Shown here: positions 45,071 through 56,784 of the stretch, piece after piece | Position numbering within the stretch: position 1 is the stretch's first letter | Layout of the letters: every line of letters begins with the position of its first letter | Notes under the pieces: model-generated | What the model was told of the DNA's origin: nothing | Databases searched by the model: none | What the model saw: the letters and a program-made list of their open reading frames with translations, nothing else | NCBI GenBank assembly: GCA_022836615.1 | Contig: MU405232.1 | Span: forward strand, 124,001-188,000 | From: Annulohypoxylon bovei var. microspora | Taxonomy: Eukaryota; Ascomycota; Sordariomycetes; Xylariales; Hypoxylaceae | Direction: 5' to 3' | DNA: 64,000 nucleotides | Translations under genes and position numbers: made by a program

Positions 45071-46991
45071 CGTAAGGAGAAATGAGTAAATGTAAGATGG
45101 TGAGAAGAGAAGTGAAGAAGAGGGTTAGGAGAATGGAATAAGGATAATTTGCCCGCGGCCTTCGTAATACACGACGTTTATCATGGGTGTTGTCGCTTTC
45201 AATAGACTATTCCGTGATTATGTCGAAATAAATTCAAGTGGACAAACGGTCCACGATACGAGAAGCTACGCTTCGAACCACGATCCACGCGAATTATTCA
45301 AACTAGCCGTATGACTTTCCAATTCATACACCTATTGTAGTTGAAGACCAGAAAGCTCTATTAGGAACTATCCCGTTGGTGGAAGTCGTCTAGGTCGTAT
45401 GAGAGTCGAATGTAGACGTCAATTCTTTCCCACTATTGGACGGCAACCATCACTTCCGACTCTTAGAATCGAATGAAGATATTATTAGGAATTTAGGGCC
45501 GCGATAGGCTAGATAGAAGGGGAGAAAGAGAAAGAGAAAAGGAGAAGAGTAAGAATAAATTGTTTGCTCAACAAACTACGGGAATTAAAACGCTTTAGTT
45601 ACGTGGATGAGTTTCTCATGATACAAGGACCTATGCAGGATAACCTGCGAAGGTAGGAGGGAAACACTCGCGACCCCATCGCGTCGAATATTCTCCATCC
45701 TAGTCGTCTTGGCAGAAACAGTTAGGCCTTTTTAATGATCTCCGAGATTTTGGCGTCTGTCGCCTGTCGCTTTAGAGATCGTGTGTTCGTGAGACTGAAA
45801 GGGGGGGTTGACCTTGTTGCTGCTTTCGGTTTCCGACCAGGACCCTGAAACGAAGGGTTACGTTACTGGATTATGGAAAGCTAAGGACTCCGGGACGTGC
45901 CATCTCCGGACCCTAGTCGACTCTGTTTTGCGGCTGGAGGCGCCTCACCTTTCCGGTTTGGGCAGGGCGCCCAGTTTACGGAAAGACACATATGTTGTCT
46001 GGTTACTGGTATCTATGTTAGAAATTAAGGCTTCTGACTAGGATTGACGACTCCTTCGAAGATGAGAATAAGAATAATGAGCAACAAATATTCATACTTC
46101 GTTTTATCGCTCTTCTTGCCTTACATATATTCATTACCCACCTACCTATTCGATTTCAGAATGTCGATCTAGCTAGGCGTTAAGCAGGCTCTACAGTCCT
46201 TGGCACTGTCTCAGCAAGCAGATCCCCCGACAAGCCTTTTATCCGCCCGGCTTAACGAGTCTGATCTTCGTGCGTAAAACTCGCTCGTTTTGGCTATCCT
46301 ACATACTTTCTCCCTGGTCACGTCTCCGTGCAGTCTGAGCTACCAGTAGATCTACAGCCCGACAAGCAATTCGGGTCGATTTAGCGACGTAACAAGCATG
46401 TGATGAGAGCCAGGGATACCGGGAATTGTCCACGGCACTAGGTTCTTATCGTTCGCAGGGCAACTTCAGCCGGATGAGTTCATGCGCCCAGACGTCCCCG
46501 TAGCTTCGACCTGCCTTCGTTCAAGCTTCTACAAGTCTTGTCTCGTTCCTTGATCCACATTTCAAACTACGCTGCCAATCTCCCGAACTCTTAAGGATAA
46601 TACCACCCAAGTAGAAAAAGCAGATAGATCAAATCTCACGATGGTATCTCATTCTATTAGCAAGGCTAAATGGATTGATGATTTCAGAAGAAAACAAATC
46701 ATGACCTGAATTGGCCAGAGTTTTGCTGATGTGATTGTAGGTGGCTATGAAAACCAATGCCACACCCATCGCAAAGACCACTGGCCAGCTGGCCTCGTGG
46801 CGCATTATAACAAAGGGTTTTCCATTAGGCTCCCTCAAATAGTCGAGTGATGGAGGCAGTGCATGAGATGAGCACTCACTACTAGATATGACTTGAGTCT
46901 TTTTCGATGATAACATTTGCGCTCCCCCATTCATTCTTTTATCGGATCGTACATCCAAGATCATCCCCGCCGAGGGGATGCCAGAGAAATA
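45071..46991. other. Divergent intergenic region
   Basis: 1.9 kb between the starts of the P450 (-) and the HeLo-like/ankyrin gene (+). A purine-rich GAGAAA tract lies at about 45520-45552. The frames at 45808-46041 (+) and 46629-46964 (-) show no recognised domain; the latter has one hydrophobic stretch but no other support. Confidence 0.45.
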
Positions 46992-49588
46992 ATGGAGGCC
47001 CTCGTAGCCGTAGGCCTGGCGTCGAACGTGCTCCAGTTCGTTGACTTTACAGCTAAATTAATTGGCATTTCGAACGAACTTCGAAATAACGCAGCCTCGT
47101 CGGAAAATAGAGACCACAAAGTGATTGCGACACATCTAGAAACCCTTTCCCAGAACATTAGCGATTCAGCTAAGGCGATCTCTCAAACTTCTGCCACTGC
47201 TTCTCCGGAAGAAAAGGTATGTAACACTGCCGATATTTCGGATTTCTACAATTTCGTGTACTAATTGCGGACGACTGATCAGGCTCTCCAACCAGTAGCC
47301 GACAAGTGCCGTGAACTATCGAAGATACTGCTCGAACGGCTCAACAAGTGCGGCATCCAAGCCGGTCAGAATGACAGTCGATTCCACCGCGCCAAAGGGG
47401 CCATTAAGGCCATTTGGAATAAACGAGAGATTGAAGAGATTTCTAGCAGACTGGAGTATTTCAGAAGTGAACTGATCCTTCACTTTGCATTCCAAACCAG
47501 GAAAACACAACTAGACAATCAGGGGCGGCAACCGAGTAGAGACGACATCCAAGCAGTACTGGACAAACTCGACGATCTTGGCCCTGTGATCAAGAGCGCA
47601 AAACGTGATATCAATGACAAGTCCAACACTCGACACCCTGAACTATTGAACTCCATTGCCGAGGCACGGACCGAGAATGCTCAATTCCATACCCAAGCAG
47701 CACAACAGGGCCTTGCGGGTCAGTCCACGGTTCTTAACAAACTAGATAGCCTCCAAGCTTCCATGACAACTCTGGGTGTCGGCGTCCAAAACATTCAGTG
47801 TCGGCAGTCGAGCACAATCGAATCCCTAGCGCAAGTAAAGGTTGAAAACTCGACGTTTCTTGCTGGCGTAACACAACAGATTCCTATGACTGATGATCCC
47901 GGTAGCTTTCTTCGACATGCGTTGCAGCCTCTTTTAGAAGAGTACAGCGAGAAGATTATTGCAGGAGTCAAGAAAGAGTTCCGAGGGACGGCTCGGTATG
48001 AGATGGACAATATGTTCCAAAGAGCATTACCTGCGCTCGACGAGATGCAACACCGCAGCAAAGCAACTCGCCAAGACCGTAGGGAGGTGGTGGATGAAGT
48101 TGCAACTAAAACAGGCCCAGATGACTTCGAACAACGACACTCCCCTAGACTAGAGGGTTTCGAGCTTCTCGATAAACAATCTCATGGCCAGTTTGATAAG
48201 GACAATCTCACGATAGCTTACCGAAACTTTTGGTGGGCGGAAACCAGCATAGGGAAGTTGTCGATTTTTATTCGGCACACAATCCGCTTCAACGCATTTG
48301 GCATTCCGACAGAAGTATACCAGCTGGCAGCACAGTTTAACCCCTCTCCACGCTGGCTTTCTACCGGCTGCTCGATTATATACGAGAATAGAACCGATGC
48401 TAGAGGAAACGCTGAATTCGGTCTCAGACTAAAGTCGTATCGTGTTCTCAATCCAGACCATAAAGTCTGGGATGCTATAAGAAGGAACGATGTCTCTAGC
48501 ATCCAACGCATGCTGTTACAGAAGACAATTTCAACTTCAGATAGAGATATTTATGGCAGGACACTACTTCACGTAAGTACAAATAATCCAATAACAGCGA
48601 TGCCAAGTCATGCTAAGCAAAGTTAGCGTGCTGTGGTTTGCGGCTATCTAGACGTCTGTAAGGCGCTCGTGCAGAGTGGTGCCGATATCAATGCACGCGA
48701 TAGGTAACATACCACAGTCGAGGATACCTATGATCAAGACATCCTAACGAGTCTGTTTCTAGCAGAGGTTCTAGTCCAATAGAAGCGGCAACGAAACCCA
48801 GTAATTTATGTCGGAATGGCAGAGATATTTTTCACTATCTCTTGGGTTCGAGTGGAATCGAACTGGATGGCTTTTGGCTAAATGGAAATACAATCGATGG
48901 CATGGCAGCATCCATACAGTATATGAGAGCGGACAGTCTACAACAGCTACAAACCGATTTGCAGGACTGGGTGTCAGTATGCCGATTTTTGGACTTCGAC
49001 TTCAACATTCCCGGTGAAAGGACATTTTTAGAGATTGTTATAGGCTTCTTCTCAATTTTGGAATTTCGTACATCACGTAATTATAGGGAATTGTTTGATA
49101 TGATAGTGGAGCAGAGAATTGGGTGTTCTAACTCAGCAGATCCTTATGATATACCTGTAGCATCTGTTGCTAGGAAGATACAATCCAACCTTAATAACGC
49201 ATATAAGATATCACTCATATCGAAGGAGGTTTCGTCTACGCTATCGGTTTCCTACCGAGGCTATTATACTCATCCCACGAACGCCGAAATTCTAAACTTC
49301 CTCGAATACGTCATATCAAAGGGAATTATGCAACGCCCAGGCTGCATTTTTGACACTTACAGAGACTGGTCCATAACGAAATGGTTCGAAAATCCCCCCT
49401 GGGAATATATATGGGAAGGAATACTAGAAGACAACGGGTTTGACGTCGACTGGGTATATGAAGAAGACGCAAGACGGCAACGAGTGGTCACGGGGGAAAC
49501 CACAGCTCACGAAGTCGACGTCGGCGTCGATACCTCCAAGGTCTTGGAGATGAAAAGGCGACGAGGCTACGAGAATTCTGACGACTGA
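46992..49588 (+). CDS. HeLo-like N-terminal / ankyrin-repeat protein, NLR-like without NTPase
   Basis: Four exons, 46992-47216, 47283-48572, 48627-48703 and 48763-49588 (introns of 66, 54 and 59 bp), joining to 805 residues. The N-terminus MEALVAVGLASNVLQFVDFT, followed by AKLIGISNELRN, is the helical opening of fungal NLR/STAND N-terminal (HeLo-like) domains. Residues 80-300 are helical and coiled-coil-like. FWWAETSIGKLSIF starts a second block seen in fungal ankyrin proteins. Ankyrin repeats lie at about 495-545: DRDIYGRTLLH joins RAVVCGYLDVCKALVQSGAD and then INARDSRGSSPIEAA, built across two splices. There is no Walker A or NACHT/NB-ARC domain between them. The last 250 residues are unassigned. 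Such proteins are linked to non-self recognition in fungi by family resemblance only. Confidence 0.8.
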
Positions 49589-50016
49589 AATGGTGATAGG
49601 GGAGTTATCAGGCCTTGATTTTACGATACCAATCTTATAGACAGGAGATATGAATTCCATTAGTTATGAACTTGCTATCAAGAAAATTTCACATGACTAT
49701 CAAATGTTGAGAAGCAATCCATGGGATAAACCATCAAATAGGCCATGAATCAAAAACTACCGCTGTCCTACTAATACAGATACACTATGAATCCATGTGT
49801 ACCTAATCTAACGTGACCTATTCCCCCTTAAAACGCCTTACGACCAGCAATGCTAGGGGAGTTTTCCAACCTACCTCCCACTCCTTTTTGCAGTAGCCTC
49901 TCCTACTCCTTAACTCTATGTCGATCCCTTAAAGTGAATAATGACGCCCTTTAATTCCGATTTAACGCCAGAACCCCAGCTACCTAAATATCTGCAACTA
50001 ACCGCAGCGAAAATTT
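49589..50016. other. Convergent intergenic spacer
   Basis: 428 bp between two 3' ends. AT-rich, nothing recognised. Confidence 0.5.
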
Positions 50017-51946
50017 TCAATGGCTCTCCACCGCCACACCCTCCGTAGCATGAGGTTCGATCACGCCCGCCATCTGCGGTTCCCGGGTCTCCGCCGCCTC
50101 GCCGCCCGTCTCAACCACGCGTTTCGTCTCGCCCTTGCCATCGACAACCTCTGCCGTCGCCTCCGCCTCGCCCATCCCCACGATATCGATCCAGCGCCAC
50201 GCGTCGACGACGCCATGTCCGCTACGATCGAAAATCGCCCTATCGTCATGAATCCCGTCCTCCGGGCCCCTATCCCACGCCTCCGCCTCGACATCCCCTG
50301 CACCCTTCCCATCACCAGCACCATCGCCACCCACACCTGCCTCCACCCCCGCGCTCCCCTCCGCCCCATCCCCATCCCCATCCCCCTCCACCGCCAACTT
50401 CTTCCCCCCCTCCACGCCCTCCAACAAATCACCAACCCACGTCCTCGCAACCGGCACCCCGTTCGCGCGGAGGACCTGCAGCACCGCGCGGCGGTTAAGC
50501 CGTAGCGCGCGTTCCGGCTCCTCGGACTTGTAGATCTTGAACATGAGCCAGGGGAACAGGACGCCGAAGTCGGACTGGCTGAGGTGGGCGGAGCGCTCGA
50601 CGAAGAAGAAGTGCGGCTCGGCCAGCTTGACGCCCGAGGCGTAGAAGGCGGAGGCGAGGACGCGCGGCGCGGAGGGGTCCGGGGAGAGCGCGCGCGCCGT
50701 CGCGTGCAGGTGCTCCGTCCACGCGTGGAAGTCTTCTGAGGACACGGCGAGGAGCGCGGCGCCGCCGGGCGGAGGTTGTTGCGGGGTCGAGGGCGAGGGC
50801 GCGTGAGGGGGGGCGTAGGCCGGGAGGGGCAGGTCCCAGAGGGCTTTGGTGGTCTTCGAGAGGAGCGGGAAGCACCACATGTCGAGCAGGATGGCGACGT
50901 TGCGCGGCGTGACTTGTCTGTAGATGGCGGAGTCCCGGGAGGGCACGTACAGCGGGTCCGCCATGGCCTCGAGCTCGGGGCGGCCGGCGTAGAACACGGA
51001 TTTCAGGAACTGGACCATGGTGGCGGAGCCGAAGCTATGGCCGGCGAAGATGATGCTGCCGGGGTCCTGGACGTGCAGCTGGCCGACGAACTGGGCGAGC
51101 GACGGCGTGGTCTGGTTCAGGTTCGTCAGGCTCGCGCCGCGATCGATGGCCAGCAGGGCCTCGTGGACCAGGCCCATCTCCCAGAGGCGGATGCGCAGCT
51201 GGTCGTTGCGCAGGGCGTGGGTCTCGTCGTTGGGGTCGTGGGGGATGCGCCGGTAGGCGACGACGCGGCGGGTGTTGCGCACGAAGTAGCGGTGCTGCTG
51301 GTCGGGGATGCGGATGAAGGACTTGACGGCGCTGCCGTCGCGGTGCTCGGGGCAGATCACCACGACGCCGTGCGACGCGAGCGACCCGACGATCTGCGAG
51401 TACGCGTTCCGGCTGCCGCCCAGGCCGTGCGAGAAGATGACCGTCGGCCATCGCTTGTTCGGGGTGTCGGGCTCGAGTACCGGCGCGTTCTTAATCACCG
51501 GTATGTAGGTGTAGTGGAGATGTCTCGGCAGGAAGCTGTATGTAGAATTTGATGAGTTATATGCCCCTTTGTACTTAGACGTATCTATGGATATAGGGAT
51601 TACGATGGCTATGGACTTACGAGACAGCTTGTGCTACCAATTGCCCAACCCCCAGGAACTGTATGTAGGCGGACAGGTGGTCGCGCTGCGGAGCCGGGAG
51701 CCATGTGATACGCTTGCCCTGAGCGTCCGGATGTGCCGGGTAGAATATTCGGAACTGGATCGTCTCTATCTCGGCGGCATTGTCTGGGGCCGGGGCCGGA
51801 GAGTCGAGCTCTGAGACTGGAATCTCGACGTCGGCGGTCCCGACTTTGTAAGGTCCGGTATATTCCTCGAAGCTGGGGATGGGATTTAATCGCGACAGGA
51901 GAGAGCTCCATTTGTCGGGATTCGAGGGATTGGCTGGTTGCGCCAT
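50017..51946 (-). CDS. PAF-acetylhydrolase-like (group VII phospholipase A2) lipase
   Basis: Two exons, 51946-51621 and 51535-50017, with an 85-bp intron, joining to 614 residues. The fold is alpha/beta hydrolase: WPTVIFSHGLGGSRNAYS holds the oxyanion region, ICPEHRDGSA follows, and GHSFGS carries the nucleophile (Ser276). NVAILLDMW holds the likely Asp and RSAHLSQSDFG the likely His. These are the blocks of plasma-type PAF acetylhydrolase, which cleaves short or oxidised sn-2 acyl groups from phospholipids. There is no signal peptide, so the protein is likely cytosolic, unlike the plasma enzyme. The last 130 residues are low-complexity, Gly/Ala/Asp/Glu-rich (GDGDGDGAEG and similar), and are absent from typical members. 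The gene is strongly GC-rich. Confidence 0.9.
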
Positions 51947-53118
51947 GGATCGTCACCGATGGCTTGATATCGTCTTCGTTGGTAAAAGTGGTATGTGGTA
52001 GTCAGGGTCGATTTTGTCGGATCGGACAACTCGTATTATTCTCGCGGCGTACAAACGAGTGACTTGCAACAAAAATGGTATGCAATCGGTAATTGGTAGG
52101 AAGTCTATTTCCAAGTGTTCGTTCGTGGTAATGAATAAAAAAAATAGACTCAGGGCTCGCCGGCGCTAGGGGGTTAAAAAAAGTTATTCAAGTATTTCAC
52201 GGAACACAGCCTCGTTACTTTGCCTCTAGTGTCTTCGGTAGGTGTACAGAAACGGAAAGACGTCTATTATTGGAAATTATCACCAGGTTTCACAAAATAG
52301 AGAATAGAGGTTTGTCTATTTTATTAAAATAATGTATGAAATATGTAAAAAGGGTTGTAGAAATAAAACTATTGAAGGAAAGTGAAAAGCAATCCCTTTC
52401 CTTCCGAGGTTGAAAATAAGAACCCTATATGAGCCAATGATAGTTTACAATTCCTTGGCTTCTTCAGCTTGCCTTAGCTGGGTTACACGTCATCATCTCA
52501 GCTCCCGATACCTAATCCATGTGGCTGTGACCTTATTCAACAGCAGTTTAACCTTCAAATAATCCGACTATAATTCTTACTTTCGTTTGATTTAATATTG
52601 ATCACACGACAGTCGCGTGCTCCAATTCCAAGTACCTACCTTGTAAATCCCGAAAAAAATATAGACTTCACCCGGCGAACCCGGCTAGGTGGAATGTTAG
52701 GGCGTACAGGCGTAGTGTGGTATTGAAAGTTTAGTAGCTTCTCCAGCGGACCCTTGATTGCATCATTTTGCATTTGCATGTGAAAAGATAATACGTATAT
52801 ATCCTGAATAGCCCCTAGTTCCTGCAGATTGCCACCACTTTTCATGTTCGATACTCCCTAGAGATTGAATGCTTATTGAATGCCTACACCAATTACACCA
52901 TTATGGAATATTACATCAATACCTATGTATTACCGGATATCGCAAGCACCCATAGAGAAATGCTTCTAGCTCTGAACGGTGCAACTCCGGACATCTAAAC
53001 CCACCTATCAACGTGCACGTTAGAGCAAACCGGACGGATGTTAACATACACACATACATACATATTACATGTTTGTACACCTCGAAGATAATGAATTCAT
53101 GTTTGCAGCTTGACATGC
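51947..53118. other. Intergenic region upstream of the PAF-acetylhydrolase-like gene
   Basis: 1.17 kb, AT-rich, between two minus-strand genes. The open frames at 52636-52845 and 52916-53128 show no recognisable content. It should hold the lipase promoter and the aminopeptidase 3' UTR. Confidence 0.45.
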
Positions 53119-54985
53119 TCATTGCCACTCGGCATCAACCTTCTCCCACTTGTCCAAGAATCCCTTGAAGAACTTAACACCCAAACCAGGATCTAGCGAT
53201 CCGCAAGTAGCACGAATCGAGTGCATGCTGAGTTGGGCCATTCCCGCGTCGATGGATTTCTAAAATTTGTTGTGTTAGCATTTTTATCATTAGTTTCTAG
53301 GATATACTAGGGAGGTGTTGTTTTCGTAAATCCAGTAACGAAGTATAAAATTAGTTTACTTACGACGCCCATTGCACTACTCAACATTGGCCCAACCGTA
53401 CCACCACTTCGAGAATCGTTTCGGATCTGGAAAATCTGTGGCGTACAGTCGCTTAGCTCGCAAACTCTAGTGACGATTGCGGTCGACACTGAATCCGTAG
53501 TCATGTGACCATTGCTATCCGCGGCGATGGAAATCCCAACATTTAGACGAGCAGTGTGGTCTTCTAGATAGCGGCCGAGGAAGTTAGGGTTTACGGCGTG
53601 GGTAACATCGGCCGAGACGAGGAACGATTGTGCGTAGGTCTGGCCTAGAACACCGGGTCCGAATGTCTTGCCCTCTCCACTTAGAGACTCTACGGTTCTC
53701 TCGATGACAGACGGTAAGAAATTACCCCTTGCACCCTGGCGGAGTAAAGAGCCGATTTCTTCGTCATCGAAAAGCGCAACCAGTTTGATGGTTCCGTCAT
53801 CATCATTCGCTTCTGAGGCCAAGAGTCCTTCGAATGCCGCCCAACTGCATAGCTTGTCATCGATCCTACCGGCAAAGATGAATTCTTTATCCAGTCCTCC
53901 TACGGTGGCAGGTTGGAGATCAAATAGTTCTAGTTCCCAGTTCACAATTTGTGAGTAGTCTTTGATCCCAAGCTCTTTTGAGATCAATCGGACGAGTTTG
54001 GGTGGTTGAGTGGCAGTAAACGACCCAACTGGGCCAAGGGGCTCAGCCGGCTTAGCTGTCGAAGATGAAATGTCCGAATTGTCAAGTCCAATAATCGGTA
54101 CTGCCTCGGTCTCCTTGTTGTTCTGACCCATTATACCAACGCCAAAGTGTGGCGCAAGCGTCGGTATTTTAGCAACTGCATCCGATTAGTACTAAGAACC
54201 CCATCATCGTCCATCGCATACTTACTAGGCCAATCAAGTTTAACAAGCTTGCTTGAAGTCTTGCCGGACCCGTCCCGTACAATAACTCTACCTCCAATAC
54301 TAAGATCTCGATCCCACCAAGTTTCGTTTAGACCGCCAGCATAGGGGGCGACGCCTAGCTGGATATATCCAGCCTTGGTTGGTTTGTTGCTGACAGGCTT
54401 GAGCTTCGCGGTCAAAGCATCGATATGACCTGCAACCATAGCCACACCGTTGCCGGGTTTGTATGCCTTTCCAACCGTAAATGCGATAACGGAGGTGCCG
54501 TTTCGGGTCACGAAGTATTTGCCACCAGCCTCAAGCTTTCCAGCCCAATCATCCCGCGCAGGGAGCTCCTTGTAACCAAGGGACGTCGCCTTGTCTGTGA
54601 AATAGCCAACAGCATGGAATATAGTAGGATTCTCCTGCATAAACTTGAGGAAGGGCTCTGTGAAGGCCTCAGGTTTCGTCGACATGATCTTGCAGGAGGA
54701 ACATGAGCTTCGGTCGTCCGTGAGCCGGAAGGCAAGCGAATCGGTACGACGGTCGGGTATGTCTCGATAACAAGAGTCACACAGACTCAATGATCCGCCA
54801 CAGCGAGCTAAGTCGCCTACGATAAATGCCTTTTCAGCAGTAGACATGGTTTGCTTCTTATCGAACTCGGAAGGGTTCGCAAAGCTCGATAATCGAGAGG
54901 TGCTTAAAGAATTGGCGGCAGCAACGCTTCGTAGAGAGAGGTTAGAGCTGCGCTGGCGCAGGAAATCGGAGGTGTGTCGAGTCAT
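53119..54985 (-). CDS. Aspartyl aminopeptidase (peptidase M18)
   Basis: Three exons, 54985-54226, 54175-53364 and 53259-53119 (introns of 50 and 104 bp), joining to 570 residues. The M18 core is complete: FHAVGYFTDKA, AMVAGHIDALTAKLKP with the zinc-binding HxD, FAGRIDDKLCSW, LFDDEEIGS with the catalytic Glu pair, NDSRSGGTVGP, and after the last splice VKSIDAGMAQLSMHSIRATC. The enzyme removes N-terminal Asp and Glu from peptides, in the cytosol or vacuole. The canonical start would be MSTKPEAF (ATG 54685); upstream is an in-frame 100-residue extension containing CGGSLSLCDSC and CSSCK. Part of that extension could be an unrecognised 132-nt intron (GTAGGC..AAG), so the N-terminus is uncertain. 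Confidence 0.9.
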
Positions 54986-55510
54986 GATTGACTGTGATGA
55001 ATGTGGTTTTAGATTGGTAGATAGAAGATTTCAACAAAATGCAGAGTTCAGTCGAGACGAGACACCGTCTAGGCAGAGATATTAAGTAATGTCTTGGGAG
55101 ATCAACAGGAGAGAGAGAGGTTGGGAAATGAGGTCAACAGGTCAACAGAGCAATGGACCTGTCTCACCAAGCCGGAATCGCAAGTGGATAAACTGTCGCA
55201 ATTGATAAGCCACCTTATCAGCTGCCCTTTCCCAGATGACCTCGTTTGTGGCATCGAACCCACCTTCCCCTTGCAGGGGTGGGGTTCTCCCGTCAGGTAC
55301 CCGCGGACCTTCAATGTTTCCAGTACACCAAAGCGATTGATTTCCATATTGTAAATAGTACCTAACCTTGTTATTCACCAATCGTGAAAAAAGACCATAG
55401 TCCCTACGCCTTCACACATCGTCACGGAAGAGATGAAGCAGGTACCTGCCCAGTACTAGGTGCTAGGTACCCAGGTACCAAACTATTGTAACAATAATAT
55501 GTAACTAGTC
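54986..55510. other. Intergenic region between the aminopeptidase and the tRNA genes
   Basis: 0.5 kb. Contains a GA repeat (55110-55119) and a dense cluster of GGTACC/TAGGTA motifs at 55440-55479. No gene seen. Confidence 0.5.
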
Positions 55511-55522
55511 AAAACCCAAAAA
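55511..55522 (-). terminator. Pol III terminator of the first tRNA-Leu
   Basis: Read on the minus strand, a run of five T (55522-55518) lies just downstream of the tRNA 3' end, then four more T. Confidence 0.7.
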
Positions 55523-55530
55523 GATATGGA

Positions 55531-55629
55531 TGATGAGAGTGGGATTTGAACCCACGCGGATTGCTCCATGAGGAATTAGATGCTAAGGTGACCTTAACCT
55601 CACGCCATAACCAACTCGGCCATCTCACC
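55531..55629 (-). tRNA. tRNA-Leu (anticodon AAG) with short intron
   Basis: 99 nt on the minus strand. The acceptor stem pairs GGTGAGA with TCTCATC, then discriminator A. The A box reads TGGCCGAGTTGG and the B box GGTTCAAATCC. The anticodon stem is TGAGG/CCTCA with loop TTAAGG, giving anticodon AAG at bases 35-37. About 17 nt between the loop and the 3' half of the anticodon stem form an intron at the canonical site after position 37. A long variable arm fits a class II leucine tRNA. It lies in tandem with a second copy at 55803. Confidence 0.87.
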
Positions 55630-55789
55630 GTTTCCTGTTGTTGAAGATGAGCCTCCTACGTAGCTCTAAGTAGACCGGACTGTGTGATTAGCGTGAAAAA
55701 AAGAATTGAAAGAAAATTTTGTGAACGGGAAAAGAGCAAACTTGAAGGGATTGACGAAAAAAAGAAATTGAAAAAATCCGACAAAATGC

Positions 55790-55794
55790 AAAAA
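55790..55794 (-). terminator. Pol III terminator of the second tRNA-Leu
   Basis: On the minus strand, TTTTT follows about eight bases after the tRNA 3' end, then TTTT within ten bases. Confidence 0.7.
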
Positions 55795-55802
55795 GTAAAT
55801 GT

Positions 55803-55904
55803 TGATGAGAGTGGGATTCGAACCCACGAGGGTTTCCCCACGAGGAAATCAAGTTAAGATTGAGACCTTAACCTCGCGCCATGGACCAACTCGGCCATCT
55901 CACC
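55803..55904 (-). tRNA. tRNA-Leu (anticodon AAG) with short intron, second copy
   Basis: 102 nt on the minus strand. The acceptor stem GGTGAGA/TCTCATC is the same as the neighbour's, with discriminator A. A box TGGCCGAGTTGG, B box GGTTCGAATCC. Anticodon stem CGAGG/CCTCG, loop TTAAGG, anticodon AAG at bases 36-38. The intron of about 19 nt contains CTTAA, which can pair with the anticodon region as in other nuclear tRNA introns. The variable arm is GGGGAAACCC-like. D arm, anticodon stem, intron and variable arm differ from the first copy while acceptor and T stems are identical. Confidence 0.9.
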
Positions 55905-56784
55905 AATGAATTGTTGAAAGACGAACTATTAGTAAAATAGATATAGCATAGGACAAGAGACGGGAGAATGGATGGATGCACCAATGAGCTTCGAATTCTC
56001 CATTTAGGTAATGCGGGGCTTGGCAGGATTTTCACCTTAGCGGGCTTCACCTCCGGCTTCAGCTTCAACTCCAGCTACAACTCCAAAGTTCAATCACATA
56101 ATTTTTTTCAAATTAGAGTCCTTACCTACAGAGATTTACCCAGTGTAGATGAGTCATTCAACTTAGGGTCATAGTATAATACACCGCATTTCTACTTCTG
56201 ATAACTGGCGATGTCCAAACTTAGCTGACGCCATCCTGAGTAAGATTTTGGATAAAAAGTGATAGATCTTGTGATAGTGGACCCCGACAGTTTGGAGCCT
56301 TTCCATTTTCTCTTCGTCGTACGGAATACCAACCTATCATACGAGTTTGTATATATTCTCTTTTCTCGAATATGCTCTTTCAAGGATGCCTCATACATGC
56401 GCGGTCCCCACCCTCTGTTTGCTTGACAGCATAGAGGTAGCAAATTGCAAGATGAGAAAAAGCGCTTACCATAGCTAGTGGATGTCGGCCGTTATGTAGC
56501 GTCGACTTACAACCCTCGCTTTCTTTTGCCGTAGCTGTGGAAGCCCACCTTAAATGGCTACGGTATTAATAGTGATACGACACAACCTTTCAAGATGGGG
56601 TGCCCGGCCTTATCGGAAAACCCGCCCGGTAACAGGCCTATTGCTGCAGATTGGTAGTAACCCGTGAGCTGAAGATGATGAGCTATTACCAGCTACCTAT
56701 ATAGTAGTAATGACCCTTTGTTATGGATAGTAATATCTCTAGTTATTATTTTCGTTGATACTTTCACATGTCCAGAAGTCCAAC
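55905..56784. other. Divergent intergenic region (tRNA / P450)
   Basis: 0.88 kb between the second tRNA gene (-) and the P450 start (+). AT-rich; the short open frames (56192-56443 and others) have no recognisable content. The right end should hold the P450 promoter. Confidence 0.5.

Noticed and set aside
46629..46964. 111-codon minus-strand frame with one hydrophobic stretch
   Set aside because: A single membrane-like segment (WPVVFAMGVALVFIATY) is weak evidence and the frame sits in the promoter region of the HeLo-like gene; worth checking only if transcribed.
50776..51552. 258-codon antisense frame over the lipase
   Set aside because: Gly/Val/Asp-rich translation without motifs, fully opposite the catalytic domain.
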